DNA of 64,000 nt from Pseudooceanicola nanhaiensis DSM 18065 (GCF_000688295.1 NZ_JHZF01000011.1:962288-1026287); one strand, 5' to 3'. Shown: positions 9,358 through 18,298, counted from the stretch's first letter. Numbers and translations: made by a program. The notes: a model not told the origin generated them from the letters alone.

Positions 9358-10425
9358 TCACTCGTCGACGACGGCGCCGTCCTCTTCGGAGCCGTTGAAG
9401 TCGAGCCCGTGGCTGGCGCGGATCTTGTCCTCGATCTCCATCGCCATGGCGGAATTCTCGCGCAGGAAGGTCTTCGCGTTCTCGCGCCCCTGCCCGATCC
9501 GCTCGTCGCCGTAGGAGAACCACGACCCCGACTTGTCGACCACGCCGGCCTTGACCCCGAGATCGAGCAACTCGCCCATCTTGGAGATCCCCTCGCCGTA
9601 CATGATGTCGAACTCGACCTGCTTGAAGGGCGGTGCGACCTTGTTCTTCACCACCTTCACGCGGGTCGTGTTGCCGACCACCTCGTCGCGGTCCTTGATC
9701 GACCCGATGCGGCGGATGTCGAGCCGGACGGAGGAGTAGAACTTCAGCGCGTTGCCGCCCGTCGTGGTCTCGGGCGAGCCGAACATGACGCCGATCTTCA
9801 TCCGGATCTGGTTGATGAAGATGACCATGCAGTTCGACCGCGCGATCGAGCCGGTCAGCTTGCGCATCGCCTGGGACATCAGGCGGGCATGCACGCCGAC
9901 CGAGCTGTCGCCCATGTCGCCCTCGAGCTCGCTCTTCGGCGTCAGCGCCGCGACCGAGTCGACCACGACCATCGAGACCGCACCCGAGCGCACCAGCGTG
10001 TCGGTGATCTCGAGCGCCTGCTCGCCGGTGTCGGGCTGGGAGATCAGCAGCTCGTCCAGATCGACGCCCAGCTTGCGGGCATAGAGCGGGTCGAGCGCGT
10101 GTTCCGCGTCGACGAAGGCGCAGACGCCACCCTTCTTCTGCTCCTCGGCCACGCAATGCAGCGTCAGCGTCGTCTTGCCCGAGCTTTCCGGGCCGTAGAT
10201 CTCGATGATGCGGCCCTTCGGGAGCCCGCCGATGCCGAGAGCGATATCAAGGCCCAGCGAGCCGGTCGAGGTCGACTCGATATCCTTGATCGGGTTGTCC
10301 CCGCCCAGCTTCATGATCGAGCCCTTGCCGAACTGCCGCTCGATCTGGGCCAGCGCCGAATCCAGCGCCTTCTGCTTGTTGGGGTCGCGTTTGCTGTCCA
10401 TAGAAAGAAGGTCTGCCGTTGCCAT
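9358..10425 (-). CDS. recA: Recombinase RecA
   Basis: ATP-dependent strand-exchange protein of homologous recombination and co-protease for LexA in the SOS response. The 355 residues fit the family. The Walker A motif GPESSGKT is at residues 78-85. Other typical stretches are [28 protein letters not shown] and [14 protein letters not shown]. The start is the ATG at 10425 ([22 protein letters not shown]), with AAGGAAG upstream. An in-frame upstream ATG would add about 31 residues encoded by the SOS operator region and is rejected. An SOS box lies 61 bases upstream and a strong terminator follows. Confidence 0.98.
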   Translation of the reverse strand: MATADLLSMDSKRDPNKQKALDSALAQIERQFGKGSIMKLGGDNPIKDIESTSTGSLGLDIALGIGGLPKGRIIEIYGPESSGKTTLTLHCVAEEQKKGGVCAFVDAEHALDPLYARKLGVDLDELLISQPDTGEQALEITDTLVRSGAVSMVVVDSVAALTPKSELEGDMGDSSVGVHARLMSQAMRKLTGSIARSNCMVIFINQIRMKIGVMFGSPETTTGGNALKFYSSVRLDIRRIGSIKDRDEVVGNTTRVKVVKNKVAPPFKQVEFDIMYGEGISKMGELLDLGVKAGVVDKSGSWFSYGDERIGQGRENAKTFLRENSAMAMEIEDKIRASHGLDFNGSEEDGAVVDE

Positions 10426-10485
10426 GTTTGACTTCCTTGTTTCACACCCGATGCCGACAGGCAATCGCACGGGCTTTCTGCCGAT

Positions 10486-10500
10486 GTTCGCCTCTTGTTC
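10486..10500 (-). promoter_or_regulatory. LexA (SOS) box of recA
   Basis: GTTC (10486-10489), seven bases, GTTC (10497-10500): an exact match to the alphaproteobacterial LexA operator GTTC-N7-GTTC. The direct repeat lies 61 bases upstream of the recA ATG, where it would overlap the promoter. This implies the usual LexA repression and DNA-damage induction of recA. Confidence 0.88.
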
Positions 10501-10626
10501 CGGAACATTTAGGACCAAAAAGAGAACATTACAATAATTTTCTTCCCAAGCGCAGTGTTGACGAACAGGGTTAAGGAGTAGTTTACGTATCCCTGCAACG
10601 CGCCTGCGACGGGGGATGCAGCGAAA

Positions 10627-11220
10627 ATGCTCGTGTTTTCAAAGGCCCGGCTGGTCATTCTCTCGGTGCCCAAGACCGGGACGACGGCGATCGAATCCGC
10701 CCTCGGGCCGCGCGCCGATATCTGGGTGCAGAATCCGCCCGAGCTGAAACATGCGCCCGTCTTCCGCTACAACCGGTTCTTTCGGCCGATGCTCGAGAAA
10801 TTCGTGGCCCCCGATCTCGAGGTGATTGCCGTCATGCGCGAACCGGTCTCGTGGCTGGGCTCGTGGTGGCGGTATCGCCAGCGGGCCGAGCTGGACGGGC
10901 GCGCGAATTCCACCGCGGGGATCGGGTTCGACGCCTTCGTCGACGCCTATTGCCGGGGCGAGCGGCCCGCCTTCGCCGATGTCGGCAGCCAGTCGAAGTT
11001 CCTCGAGCCGGCAGGCAACGGCACCCGCGTCACGCGCCTCTTCCGCTACGAGGACCAGGGGGCGCTGCTGGACTTTCTCGAACAGCGCCTCGGGACCGGC
11101 ATCGCGCTCGGGCGCGAGAACGTCTCGCCGGCGATGGAGGTTCGTCTCTCTCCGGAGGTCGAAGAGAAATACCGCCGGAAATGCGCGGCGGAGTTCGACC
11201 TCTACGCCTCGATTCCCTGA
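10627..11220 (+). CDS. Sulfotransferase-like P-loop protein
   Basis: A 197-residue protein that resembles the sulfotransferase family. Near the N-terminus, [18 protein letters not shown] has the VPKTGTT loop (residues 14-20) that binds the 5'-phosphosulfate of PAPS. A later [19 protein letters not shown] matches the 3'-phosphate-binding region (family pattern R-DP---S). The protein is shorter than many members and lacks an obvious signal peptide or membrane segment. The substrate is unknown; related roseobacter genes are annotated as acting on polysaccharides or lipids, which is only inference here. It is divergent from recA and convergent with cckA, leaving only 2 bases between their stops. 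A TTGACG -35-like box is at 10558-10563. Confidence 0.68.
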   Translation: MLVFSKARLVILSVPKTGTTAIESALGPRADIWVQNPPELKHAPVFRYNRFFRPMLEKFVAPDLEVIAVMREPVSWLGSWWRYRQRAELDGRANSTAGIGFDAFVDAYCRGERPAFADVGSQSKFLEPAGNGTRVTRLFRYEDQGALLDFLEQRLGTGIALGRENVSPAMEVRLSPEVEEKYRRKCAAEFDLYASIP

Positions 11221-11222
11221 GC

Positions 11223-13541
11223 TCAGTGCATCTGGCGCCGGACCGTGTCGGTGAGCTCGGTCAGCGAGAAGGGTTTGGGCAGGAAGACGGAGTTCGGGAT
11301 GCCCGCCTGGCCCTCCGCAAATGCCTCCTCGGCATAGCCTGAGACGAAGACGACGCCCGTATCGGGGCGGGTCTCGAGCGCCTTGCGCACCCAGCTCGGC
11401 CCGTCCATGCCGGGCATGATCACGTCGGTGACGAAGATGTCGACCTTGAGCTCTGCGTCCTCCAGCGTCTGCAGCGCGGCCTCGGCGCTCTCGGCCTCTA
11501 GCACCGTGTAGCCGCGCATGCGCAGCGCCTGGCTGGCGAAGGCGCGGACCGGCGCCTCGTCCTCCACCAGCAGCACGACGCCCTGCGCGAAATGGCCCTT
11601 CGCGCGGTCCGACGGGGCGGGCGCGGGCGCCGGGGCGGCAGGGCGCGGCAGTTCGAGCACCGGGAAGAGCAGCGTGAAGCAGCTGCCCTTGTCGACCTCG
11701 CTGTCGACGAAGATGTAGCCGCCGGTCTGCTTGACGATGCCGTAGGCGGTGGACAGGCCGAGGCCTGTCCCCTCCCCGACCCGCTTGGTGGTGAAGAAGG
11801 GCTCGAAGACCTTCGGCAGCTTGTCGGCCGAGATCCCCTTGCCGGTGTCGATCACCTTGACCGAGACATATTCGCCGGCCGGCACCTCGGCCCGGTCGCG
11901 GCGGAGCGCCTCGCTCAGGCGCAGGGTCTCGGTCTCGACCCGGATCTCGCCGCCCTCGGGCATCGCGTCGCGGGCGTTGACGACGAGGTTCATGATCACC
12001 TGTTCCAGCTGCCGCTTGTCGGCCCGGATCGGGCGCAGCAGCGGGTCGTGACTGACGCTGAGCGTGGTCTTCTCGCCCACGAGGCGGTTCAGCAGATGGG
12101 TGAGATCGCTCAGCGTGTCGCGCAGGTCGAGCTCCTCGGGGCGCAGGGTCTGCTTGCGCGAGAAGGCCAGAAGCTGCCCCACGAGCGAGGCGGCGCGGTT
12201 GGCGTTCTGGTTGATCTGGATGAGTTCGGAATAATCCGGATCGCCGGGATCGTGCCGCAGCAAAAGCAGGTCGCAATGACCCGAGATCGCCGTGAGCAGG
12301 TTGTTGAAATCATGCGCCACGCCCCCCGCGAGCTGGCCGATGGCCTGCATCTTCTGGCTCTGGACGAACTGCGCCTCGAGCGTCTTGAGCTCGGTCGCGT
12401 CGCTGAGCACCGCGAGCAGCCGCGGCGCGCCGTCGAGCATCGCCGTCTTCAGCGTCACCTGCACGAAGACCTCGCGGTCCGGCACGCCGAGGCGGAGGAA
12501 TTCCGAATGCACCGGCTCCCGCCCGCTTGCGGCCTCGGCCAGCCAGTCGGCGACGGAGCGGCCGAGCCCCTCCAGCAGGGCCGAGAGCGGCGTGCCGGGA
12601 TGGCATTCGGGCCCAAGCAGGTCCTGCGCGGGGGCGTTGGCCGAGTCGATCAGGCCGTCCTTGCCGAGAAGCAGCAGCGGCACCGGGAGCGTCTCGAGCA
12701 GCTGCGGGGCGTCCCTCGGCGCCTCGACCGCGGGCGCCGGGCTCTGTTCCGGCAGCAGCATCAGTTCGCGGCGGCCGCCGCGGTCCCCGATCTCGACCAC
12801 GCGGACGGGCCTCCGCCCCTCGGCGGTGACCATCTCGTGAATCTCGCCGGGGCGCAGCGGGAGCGTGTCGAAGAGCGCGGCCAGCGCCTTGGGACGGTCC
12901 CCGACAAGCTGGCGCGCGGCCTGGTTCATGAAGAGGATCGAGTTCGACCGCCCGACGGTCAGCAGGGCGAAGTCGGTGCCCGGCGGGACGCCGCCCGGCG
13001 TGACGATCTCGACGAAGCGCCAGAGCAGCAGGTCGCCCTCGGTCCGGTGCGCGCTCAGCCGCGAGGGGCCGCGCGGGGTGACGATGTCCTCGTGCGCGGT
13101 GCCGGACACCTGCGCCCGGCTGGCCATGCGGCGGAAGACCCCGGCGGGATTCGCCATCAGCCCTTCGAACAGCGGCGTCAGCCCGCCCGGACCGCAAGGA
13201 CCGAACCGGTCGACGGCGGCGGGGTTGCCATGCAGGACCTCCCCGTCGGTCGCGGTCACGAAACAGGGGGCCGGATCGTTGGCGACGACCGAGGCGACCG
13301 AGGCGACGGACATCCCGCTGAGAAGCCGGTGGCGGGCGAGCAGGATCCGCAGCGCGGCATAGGCGATCAGCACCGCAAGCGCCGCGGTGGCGAGCACCTG
13401 AACGGGCACCTCCCGGCGGAGGAGGACCGCCGCGGCCAGCAGCGTCACGGACACCACGGGCAGCACGGCGAGCGCCGGCGCAAGCGACAGCGAGAGCCGC
13501 GTCAGAGACTTGTCAGACCCCGTTGTCCCGGTCACGTCCAT
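11223..13541 (-). CDS. cckA: Hybrid histidine kinase CckA
   Basis: Membrane-bound hybrid kinase/phosphatase heading the CckA-ChpT-CtrA phosphorelay, which in Rhodobacterales controls motility, gene transfer agents and other traits. Read from the ATG at 13541 it has 772 residues: two N-terminal hydrophobic segments (about 17-63), PAS-like regions, a HisKA domain with the phosphorylated His410 in GGVAHDFNN, an HATPase domain (VIMNLVVNARDAMPEGG, EPFFTTKRVGEGTGLGLS), and a C-terminal receiver with Asp706 in VTDVIMPGMDG. GGGGGG precedes the ATG at 13541; an in-frame ATG at 13571 is the alternative. The gene sits next to recA-alaS. A TTAA-N7-TTAA site upstream suggests feedback by CtrA. Confidence 0.93.
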   Translation of the reverse strand: MDVTGTTGSDKSLTRLSLSLAPALAVLPVVSVTLLAAAVLLRREVPVQVLATAALAVLIAYAALRILLARHRLLSGMSVASVASVVANDPAPCFVTATDGEVLHGNPAAVDRFGPCGPGGLTPLFEGLMANPAGVFRRMASRAQVSGTAHEDIVTPRGPSRLSAHRTEGDLLLWRFVEIVTPGGVPPGTDFALLTVGRSNSILFMNQAARQLVGDRPKALAALFDTLPLRPGEIHEMVTAEGRRPVRVVEIGDRGGRRELMLLPEQSPAPAVEAPRDAPQLLETLPVPLLLLGKDGLIDSANAPAQDLLGPECHPGTPLSALLEGLGRSVADWLAEAASGREPVHSEFLRLGVPDREVFVQVTLKTAMLDGAPRLLAVLSDATELKTLEAQFVQSQKMQAIGQLAGGVAHDFNNLLTAISGHCDLLLLRHDPGDPDYSELIQINQNANRAASLVGQLLAFSRKQTLRPEELDLRDTLSDLTHLLNRLVGEKTTLSVSHDPLLRPIRADKRQLEQVIMNLVVNARDAMPEGGEIRVETETLRLSEALRRDRAEVPAGEYVSVKVIDTGKGISADKLPKVFEPFFTTKRVGEGTGLGLSTAYGIVKQTGGYIFVDSEVDKGSCFTLLFPVLELPRPAAPAPAPAPSDRAKGHFAQGVVLLVEDEAPVRAFASQALRMRGYTVLEAESAEAALQTLEDAELKVDIFVTDVIMPGMDGPSWVRKALETRPDTGVVFVSGYAEEAFAEGQAGIPNSVFLPKPFSLTELTDTVRRQMH

Positions 13542-13600
13542 CGCCCCCCAGAATCCCTCTCCCCGAACCATCGCGACGCGCGCATTGGGCCGGAAAAGAA

Positions 13601-13615
13601 TTAAGCGCCGATTAA
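13601..13615. promoter_or_regulatory. Candidate CtrA-binding site upstream of cckA
   Basis: TTAA (13601-13604), seven bases, TTAA (13612-13615) gives the full spaced motif TTAA-N7-TTAA used by CtrA. It lies 59 bases upstream of the preferred cckA start. It overlaps a perfect 14-base palindrome, GCCGATTAATCGGC (13607-13620), which could bind another dimeric regulator or act as a weak terminator for the upstream methyltransferase gene. Confidence 0.5.
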
Positions 13616-13656
13616 TCGGCCTTTCCGATGCCCGCCGAAGTATCGGCGGCGGCCGT

Positions 13657-14820
13657 TCAGCCGGTCAAGTGGGCGATGAAGAAGCCATCGCCGCCATCCT
13701 GCGGCCCGAAGCGGCGCTGGAAGGTGCAGCGCCAGTCGGGATGCGCGGCGAGAAAGGCCGCGACCCGGTCCTCGTTCTCCGCCCGCAGGAAGGAACAGGT
13801 GGCATAGGCCAGCGTGCCGCCCGGGGCCACGAGCGCGGCCGCCGCGTCGAGGATCCCGGTCTGCACATCCCCGAGCGCGGCGAGGCGGCCCGGCGTCAGC
13901 GCCCACTTGCCCTCGGGATCGCGCCGCCACGACCCGCTGCCGGAACAGGGCGCGTCGCACAGGACGAGGTCGTAGGGCGCGTGACGGGCGAGGCTGCCGG
14001 TGCCGAGCAGCTCGACCCTTACACCCGCGCGCCTCGCCCGCGCGGGCAGATCGGCCATCCGCCCCGGGTCGGCATCGTGGCAGTGGAAGGTGGCCTCTGC
14101 CCGGCCCGCCATCGCCAGCGTCTTGCCGCCGCCGCCACAGCAGTAATCGAGCACTTTCATCCCCTTGGAGATCGGAAGTGATGCGGTGACAGCCTGGCTG
14201 GCGCCGTCCTGCAGCTCCACGAGCCCGTCGCGATAGGCAGCGCTCTGGGCGACCTTCCGGGCACCCTCGGTGACGATCAGCGCGCCGTCCGCGATGGCGT
14301 GCGGCACTGCGGATATGCCATCCGAGGACAGCGCCGCAAGCGCCTGATCCTGCGTGGTTTTCCGGAAGTTCACCCGCAGGAACACGGGCGCGCGGTCGCG
14401 GAGCGCCAGCGCTGTCTCTTCCCATGCGGGGCCGAGCGCCTCCCCGAACGGCGCGACCAGCCAGTCCGGCAGGTCGCAGCGCTCACCGTCGCCGTCGGGC
14501 TCTCGCCACGCGGCGCGTTCGTCATCGCTCGGCGGCGCGGGCGCATGGCCCTGCCCGGTGAAGACCGCCTCCGGCGCCGTGCCCGCCTCGCGCAGCAGGC
14601 CGATCATCAGAGCGCGCCCGGTCTCGCCCCCGCCCCGGGCCGCGGCCGAGCGCTTCCGGCGCAGCGCGCCGTAGACGAGGTCGCGCACGGCGTTGCGGTC
14701 GCCGGATCCGGCGAAGCGGCTGGCGCGGGACCAGTTGAGGAGCGCGCGGGTGGCGGGCTGCCCGTCGAGGCAGGCGTCGAGCACCTCCGCGGCGGCGGCG
14801 ATTCGGGCTTCGGGTGTCAT
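13657..14820 (-). CDS. RsmB/NOP-family 16S rRNA cytosine-C5 methyltransferase
   Basis: SAM-dependent RNA m5C methyltransferase of the RsmB/Nop2 family, 387 residues. The N-terminal third is an NusB/RsmB-like helical region (RIAAAAEVLDACLDG...ALLNWSRASRFAGSGDRNAVRDLVYGALR). The Rossmann domain has the SAM motif VLDYCCGGGGKT at about 223-234. Motif IV DAPCSGSGSWRRDPE holds Cys292, and motif VI ATCSFLRAENE holds the catalytic Cys342. It starts at the ATG at 14820, 17 bases after the PAS-LuxR gene ends on the same strand. The exact rRNA position is not determined; RsmB in E. coli modifies C967. Confidence 0.9.
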   Translation of the reverse strand: MTPEARIAAAAEVLDACLDGQPATRALLNWSRASRFAGSGDRNAVRDLVYGALRRKRSAAARGGGETGRALMIGLLREAGTAPEAVFTGQGHAPAPPSDDERAAWREPDGDGERCDLPDWLVAPFGEALGPAWEETALALRDRAPVFLRVNFRKTTQDQALAALSSDGISAVPHAIADGALIVTEGARKVAQSAAYRDGLVELQDGASQAVTASLPISKGMKVLDYCCGGGGKTLAMAGRAEATFHCHDADPGRMADLPARARRAGVRVELLGTGSLARHAPYDLVLCDAPCSGSGSWRRDPEGKWALTPGRLAALGDVQTGILDAAAALVAPGGTLAYATCSFLRAENEDRVAAFLAAHPDWRCTFQRRFGPQDGGDGFFIAHLTG

Positions 14821-14837
14821 GCGGCCTCCCTACCCCG

Positions 14838-15440
14838 TCAGCCGCGCCCGCGCGAGACCACGTGGTCGCTGCCGATGCCGCCGAGCGAATGGAACAGCCC
14901 GCCGGTGTTGCTGACCCCGAACTTCTTCAGGAGCTTGGCGCGGTAGACCTCCACCGTCCGGTAGGAGATGTCGAGCTTCTGGGCGATCTCCTTCGAGGTC
15001 AGCCCGTCCGAGAGGTGCGAGATGATCTCGCGCTCGCGCCGGGTGAGGGGCACATAGGGACGCGTCTCGGACAGGTCGGCGAAGCTCCAGACGGCGCGCA
15101 TCAGCGGGTCCTCAGGGGTGAAGGAATGGCCCCGGACGCGGCACCAGAAGAGCGTGCCGTCCTTGCGCGCCATGATCCTTTCGTCCCAGTAGGTGTTCGT
15201 CTCGCGCAGCTGTTTCACCCCGCGGTCGCGGATGTTCGAGAACTCCTCGTCCGAGGGGTAGAGCATCGAGAAGACCTGATCCTTGAGCTCGCCCTCCGCA
15301 TAGCCGAACATCTCGGCGAAGGCGCGGTTGCAATCGCGGATCACCCGGTTCTCGGTGATGACCAGGCCGACGGGCGCGAAGGCATAGGCGAGCTCTGAGA
15401 ACTCCCCTCTTCGATACGCCTCGTCGATACGTGTTTCCAC
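14838..15440 (-). CDS. PAS-LuxR family transcription regulator
   Basis: A 200-residue DNA-binding regulator. A PAS sensor domain spans about residues 10-125 (AFAPVGLVITENRVIRDCNRAFAEMFGY, WDERIMARKDGTLFWCRVRGHSF). A LuxR-type helix-turn-helix spans about 128-190 (LTRREREIISHLSDGLTSKEIAQKLDISYRTVEVYRAKLLKKFGV). It lacks a phosphorylatable receiver domain, so it probably senses a small ligand or redox signal directly through PAS. It is divergent from the Liv-type ABC operon at 15546, which is the natural target; a GTTTTC-N15-GAAAAC inverted repeat lies between them. Confidence 0.88.
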   Translation of the reverse strand: METRIDEAYRRGEFSELAYAFAPVGLVITENRVIRDCNRAFAEMFGYAEGELKDQVFSMLYPSDEEFSNIRDRGVKQLRETNTYWDERIMARKDGTLFWCRVRGHSFTPEDPLMRAVWSFADLSETRPYVPLTRREREIISHLSDGLTSKEIAQKLDISYRTVEVYRAKLLKKFGVSNTGGLFHSLGGIGSDHVVSRGRG

Positions 15441-15496
15441 TATCTTGCTCCGAAATCCCTAAACCGCGACGCTTCGATCAGAAGTCAAGCAGCGGA

Positions 15497-15523
15497 GTTT
15501 TCCAAGCGCAACGTCGCGAAAAC
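15497..15523. promoter_or_regulatory. Candidate operator between PAS-LuxR gene and ABC operon
   Basis: Inverted repeat GTTTTC (15497-15502) and GAAAAC (15518-15523) with a 15-base spacer, 23 bases before the ATG of the binding-protein gene. LuxR-type dimers bind inverted repeats, so this is a plausible site, but it was picked by eye in a 105-bp gap. Confidence 0.3.
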
Positions 15524-15545
15524 CCCGCGGAAATGGGAGGACACC

Positions 15546-16748
15546 ATGAATACCCTCAAGCGATTCGTCGCGCCCCTCGTGCTCGGTCTCGGCCTGGCGA
15601 CGGGGGCCGCGGCGCAGGACCCGATCAAGATCGCGCTCATCCACGGGCTGAGCGGCTCCAGCTTCGAGGCCTTCTCGAAACAGGCGCAGACCGGCTTCGA
15701 GATGGGCATCGAATACGCCACCGACGGCACGAACGAGATCAACGGCCGCCCGGTCGAGCTGATCATCAAGGACACGCAGTTCAAGCCCGACGTGGCACGC
15801 GCCGTGCTGGCCGAGGCCTATGGCGACGACGAGGTGCTGCTGGCCGTAGGCGCGACCTCCTCGGGTGTGACGGTGGGGATGCTGCCGATCGCCGAGGAAT
15901 ACGAGAAGATCCTGATCGTCGAACCCGCGGTCGCCGACAGCCTGACCGGCCCGGACAGCAACCGCTACGTGTTCAAGACCTCGCGCAACTCCTCGATGGA
16001 CATGCAGGCGCAGGCGCTCGCGCTCCAGCCCGACGAGACGCTGCACGTGGCGACCCTGGCCGAGGATTACGCCTTCGGCCGCGACGGGATCACCGCGTTC
16101 AAGTCGGCGCTCGAGGGCACCGGCGCCGAGGTCGTGACCGAGGAATACGTGCCCCAGGGCACCACCGACTTCACCGCCTATGCCGAGCGCATGTTCAACG
16201 CGCTGAAGGACCTCGACGGGCGCAAGGTCATCCTGATCTACATCGCGGGCGGCGGCGACGCGCCCGGCAAGATCCAGGCGATGGACCCCTCGCGCTACGG
16301 GATCGAGATCTCGATGGGCGGGCACATCCTGCCGGTGCTGCCGACCTACAAGCGGTTCCCGGGCATGGAAGGCGCGGTCTATTACTACTACGAGGCCTTC
16401 GACAACGACATCAACAAGTGGCTGGTGGACGAGCACATGAAGCGCTTCGACACCCCGCCGGACTTCTTCACCGCCGGTGGCATGTCGGCCGCGCTCGCCG
16501 TGGCCAAGGCGCTGAAGGAAGCGCCCGACTACGAGACCGAGACGCTGATCTCGACCATGGAGGGCATGTCCTGGGAGACGCCCAAGGGCACCATGACCTT
16601 CCGCCCCGAGGATCACCAGGCGCTGCAGGACATGCTGCACTTCAAGATCCGCGTGGATGAAGGCGTCGACTGGGCGATCCCCGAGAAGGTCCGCATCATC
16701 CCCGCCGACGAGATGGACATCCCGCTCGGCCGCAACAACCAGGAATGA
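15546..16748 (+). CDS. Periplasmic substrate-binding protein of a Liv-type ABC transporter
   Basis: Solute-binding protein of the branched-chain amino acid (HAAT/Peripla_BP_6) type, 400 residues, with an N-terminal signal peptide (MNTLKRFVAPLVLGLGLATG, cleavage probably after AAA at residue 23). The mature start DPIKIALIHGLSGSSFEAFSKQAQTGFEMGIEYA is typical. Members of this group bind amino acids, amides, urea or aromatic and aliphatic acids; the ligand here is unknown. GGGAGG precedes the ATG. It is first in an operon with two ATPases, two permeases and an alpha/beta hydrolase. A strong stem-loop just after the stop codon probably raises its expression over the downstream genes. Confidence 0.9.
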   Translation: MNTLKRFVAPLVLGLGLATGAAAQDPIKIALIHGLSGSSFEAFSKQAQTGFEMGIEYATDGTNEINGRPVELIIKDTQFKPDVARAVLAEAYGDDEVLLAVGATSSGVTVGMLPIAEEYEKILIVEPAVADSLTGPDSNRYVFKTSRNSSMDMQAQALALQPDETLHVATLAEDYAFGRDGITAFKSALEGTGAEVVTEEYVPQGTTDFTAYAERMFNALKDLDGRKVILIYIAGGGDAPGKIQAMDPSRYGIEISMGGHILPVLPTYKRFPGMEGAVYYYYEAFDNDINKWLVDEHMKRFDTPPDFFTAGGMSAALAVAKALKEAPDYETETLISTMEGMSWETPKGTMTFRPEDHQALQDMLHFKIRVDEGVDWAIPEKVRIIPADEMDIPLGRNNQE

Positions 16749-16755
16749 TCCTGTC

Positions 16756-16785
16756 CTCCCGGGCCCGCTGCGGTCGGCCCGGGAG
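16756..16785 (+). other. Stem-loop after the binding-protein gene
   Basis: Perfect 10-bp inverted repeat, CTCCCGGGCC (16756-16765) and GGCCCGGGAG (16776-16785), with a 10-base loop, 7 bases beyond the stop codon of the binding-protein gene. No T-run follows, so partial termination or 3'-end protection of the upstream message is more likely than a full stop. Confidence 0.75.
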
Positions 16786-16822
16786 CCCCCTTCCCCTCAG
16801 ACGTCCAGAGTATCCGAACGCC

Positions 16823-17587
16823 ATGAGCGAGCCTTCCCTCGTCACGCGCGACCTGACGATCCGCTTCGGCGGGCATGTCGCGGTGAACAATGTCTCCTGC
16901 GCCTTCCGTCCCGGAGAGCTGACCGTGATCGTCGGCCCGAACGGCGCCGGCAAGACGACCTATTTCAACCTGATGTCCGGCCAGCTGCCCGCCAGCTCGG
17001 GCCAGGTGCTGAAGGACGGGGTCGACATCACGCGGATGTCCCCCTCGGCCCGCGCCCAGCGGGGCATCGGGCGGGCCTTCCAGCTGACCAACCTCTTCCC
17101 GCAGCTCTCGGTGCTGGAGAACATCCGCCTCGCCGTGCAGGCCCGCTCGGGCGACGGCTGGCGGATGCTGCGGCCCGTGGGTCATTTCCGGCGGCTGACC
17201 GAGAAGGCCGAGCGATACCTCGAGGAGACGCGTCTCACGAAGGTCGCGCACCAGCCCGCCGCCAACCTGCCGCATGGCGACCAGCGCAAGCTCGAGGTCG
17301 CGCTGCTGATGGCGATGGAGCCCGACATCTACATGTTCGACGAACCGACGGCCGGCATGAGCCTCGACCATGCCCCCGACGTGCTGGAGCTGATCGCCGG
17401 GATCAAGGCGGACACGTCGAAGACCGTGCTGCTGGTCGAGCACAAGATGGACGTGGTCCGCGCGCTCGCCGACCGGATCATCGTGCTGCACAACGGCGAG
17501 CTTCTGGCCGATGGCGAGCCGGCCGAGGTCATGGGCAGCCGGATCGTCCGCGACGTCTATCTCGGCACTTCGGAGGGCGTGGCATGA
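16823..17587 (+). CDS. Liv-type ABC transporter ATP-binding protein (LivG-like)
   Basis: Cytoplasmic ATPase of the LivG type, 254 residues from the ATG at 16823. The Walker A motif GPNGAGKT is at residues 39-46, preceded by RFGGHVAVNNVSCAF. The signature region is LPHGDQRKLEVALLMAMEPD, the LivG-like variant of LSGGQ, followed by Walker B in IYMFDEPTAGMS. The H-loop region is LLVEHKMDVVRALADRIIVLHNG, which ends the usual LivG pattern. An upstream in-frame ATG would place the stem-loop inside the coding region and is rejected. The stop overlaps the start of the next ATPase gene (ATGA), so the two are translationally coupled. Confidence 0.93.
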   Translation: MSEPSLVTRDLTIRFGGHVAVNNVSCAFRPGELTVIVGPNGAGKTTYFNLMSGQLPASSGQVLKDGVDITRMSPSARAQRGIGRAFQLTNLFPQLSVLENIRLAVQARSGDGWRMLRPVGHFRRLTEKAERYLEETRLTKVAHQPAANLPHGDQRKLEVALLMAMEPDIYMFDEPTAGMSLDHAPDVLELIAGIKADTSKTVLLVEHKMDVVRALADRIIVLHNGELLADGEPAEVMGSRIVRDVYLGTSEGVA

Positions 17588-18288
17588 GCCTTCTCTCCGT
17601 TCAGGACATGAAGACCGACATCGGACAATATGCCGTCCTGCACGGCGTCAGCTTCGAGGTCCCCGAGGGCGGCGTCTTCGTCCTGCTGGGCCGCAACGGG
17701 GCGGGCAAGACGACGACGCTGCGCTCGATCATGGGGCTCTGGACCCCCTCGCCCGGATCCGTGGTGTTCAACGGGCAGGACATCACCCGGATGCACACCG
17801 CCGACATCGCGCGGAAGGGCATCGCCTATGTCCCCGAGAACATGGGCATCTTCGGCACGCTGACGGTGGACGAGAACCTGATCCTCGCCACGGAATCGGG
17901 CAGGTTCGACAAGGCCCGCCTCGCCCGGATCCACGAGCTGTTCCCGGCGCTCGAACGCTTCCGCGACAAGCAGGCGTGGTCGCTCTCGGGCGGGCAGAAG
18001 CAGATGCTCTCGGTCGCCCGCGCGATCATCGAACCGCGCGCGCTGATCCTGATCGACGAACCGACCAAGGGGCTCGCCCCCTCGATCGTGGGCGCCATGG
18101 CCGAGGCCTTCCGCGAGATCGCCCAGACCACCACGATCCTGCTGGTCGAACAGAACTTCAATTTCGCCCGGAGCCTCGGGCGCGACATGGCCGTGATCGA
18201 CGACGGCCGGGTCGTGCACGCGGGCTCGATGGAGGCATTCGCCGCCGACACCGCGCTTCAGGACAAGCACCTGGGCCTGTCGGCGTGA
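17584..18288 (+). CDS. Liv-type ABC transporter ATP-binding protein (LivF-like)
   Basis: Second ATPase of the importer, LivF type, 234 residues. Walker A GRNGAGKT is at residues 36-43. The signature is LSGGQKQMLSVARAI and Walker B is ALILIDEPTKGLAPSI. The C-terminal LLVEQNFNFARSLGRDMAVIDDGRVVHAG is usual for LivF. It begins at the ATG overlapping the stop of the LivG-like gene and ends 10 bases before the first permease gene. Paired LivG/LivF ATPases form a heterodimer that drives one LivH/LivM channel. Confidence 0.93.
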   Translation: MSLLSVQDMKTDIGQYAVLHGVSFEVPEGGVFVLLGRNGAGKTTTLRSIMGLWTPSPGSVVFNGQDITRMHTADIARKGIAYVPENMGIFGTLTVDENLILATESGRFDKARLARIHELFPALERFRDKQAWSLSGGQKQMLSVARAIIEPRALILIDEPTKGLAPSIVGAMAEAFREIAQTTTILLVEQNFNFARSLGRDMAVIDDGRVVHAGSMEAFAADTALQDKHLGLSA

Positions 18289-18298
18289 GGAGAGACGC

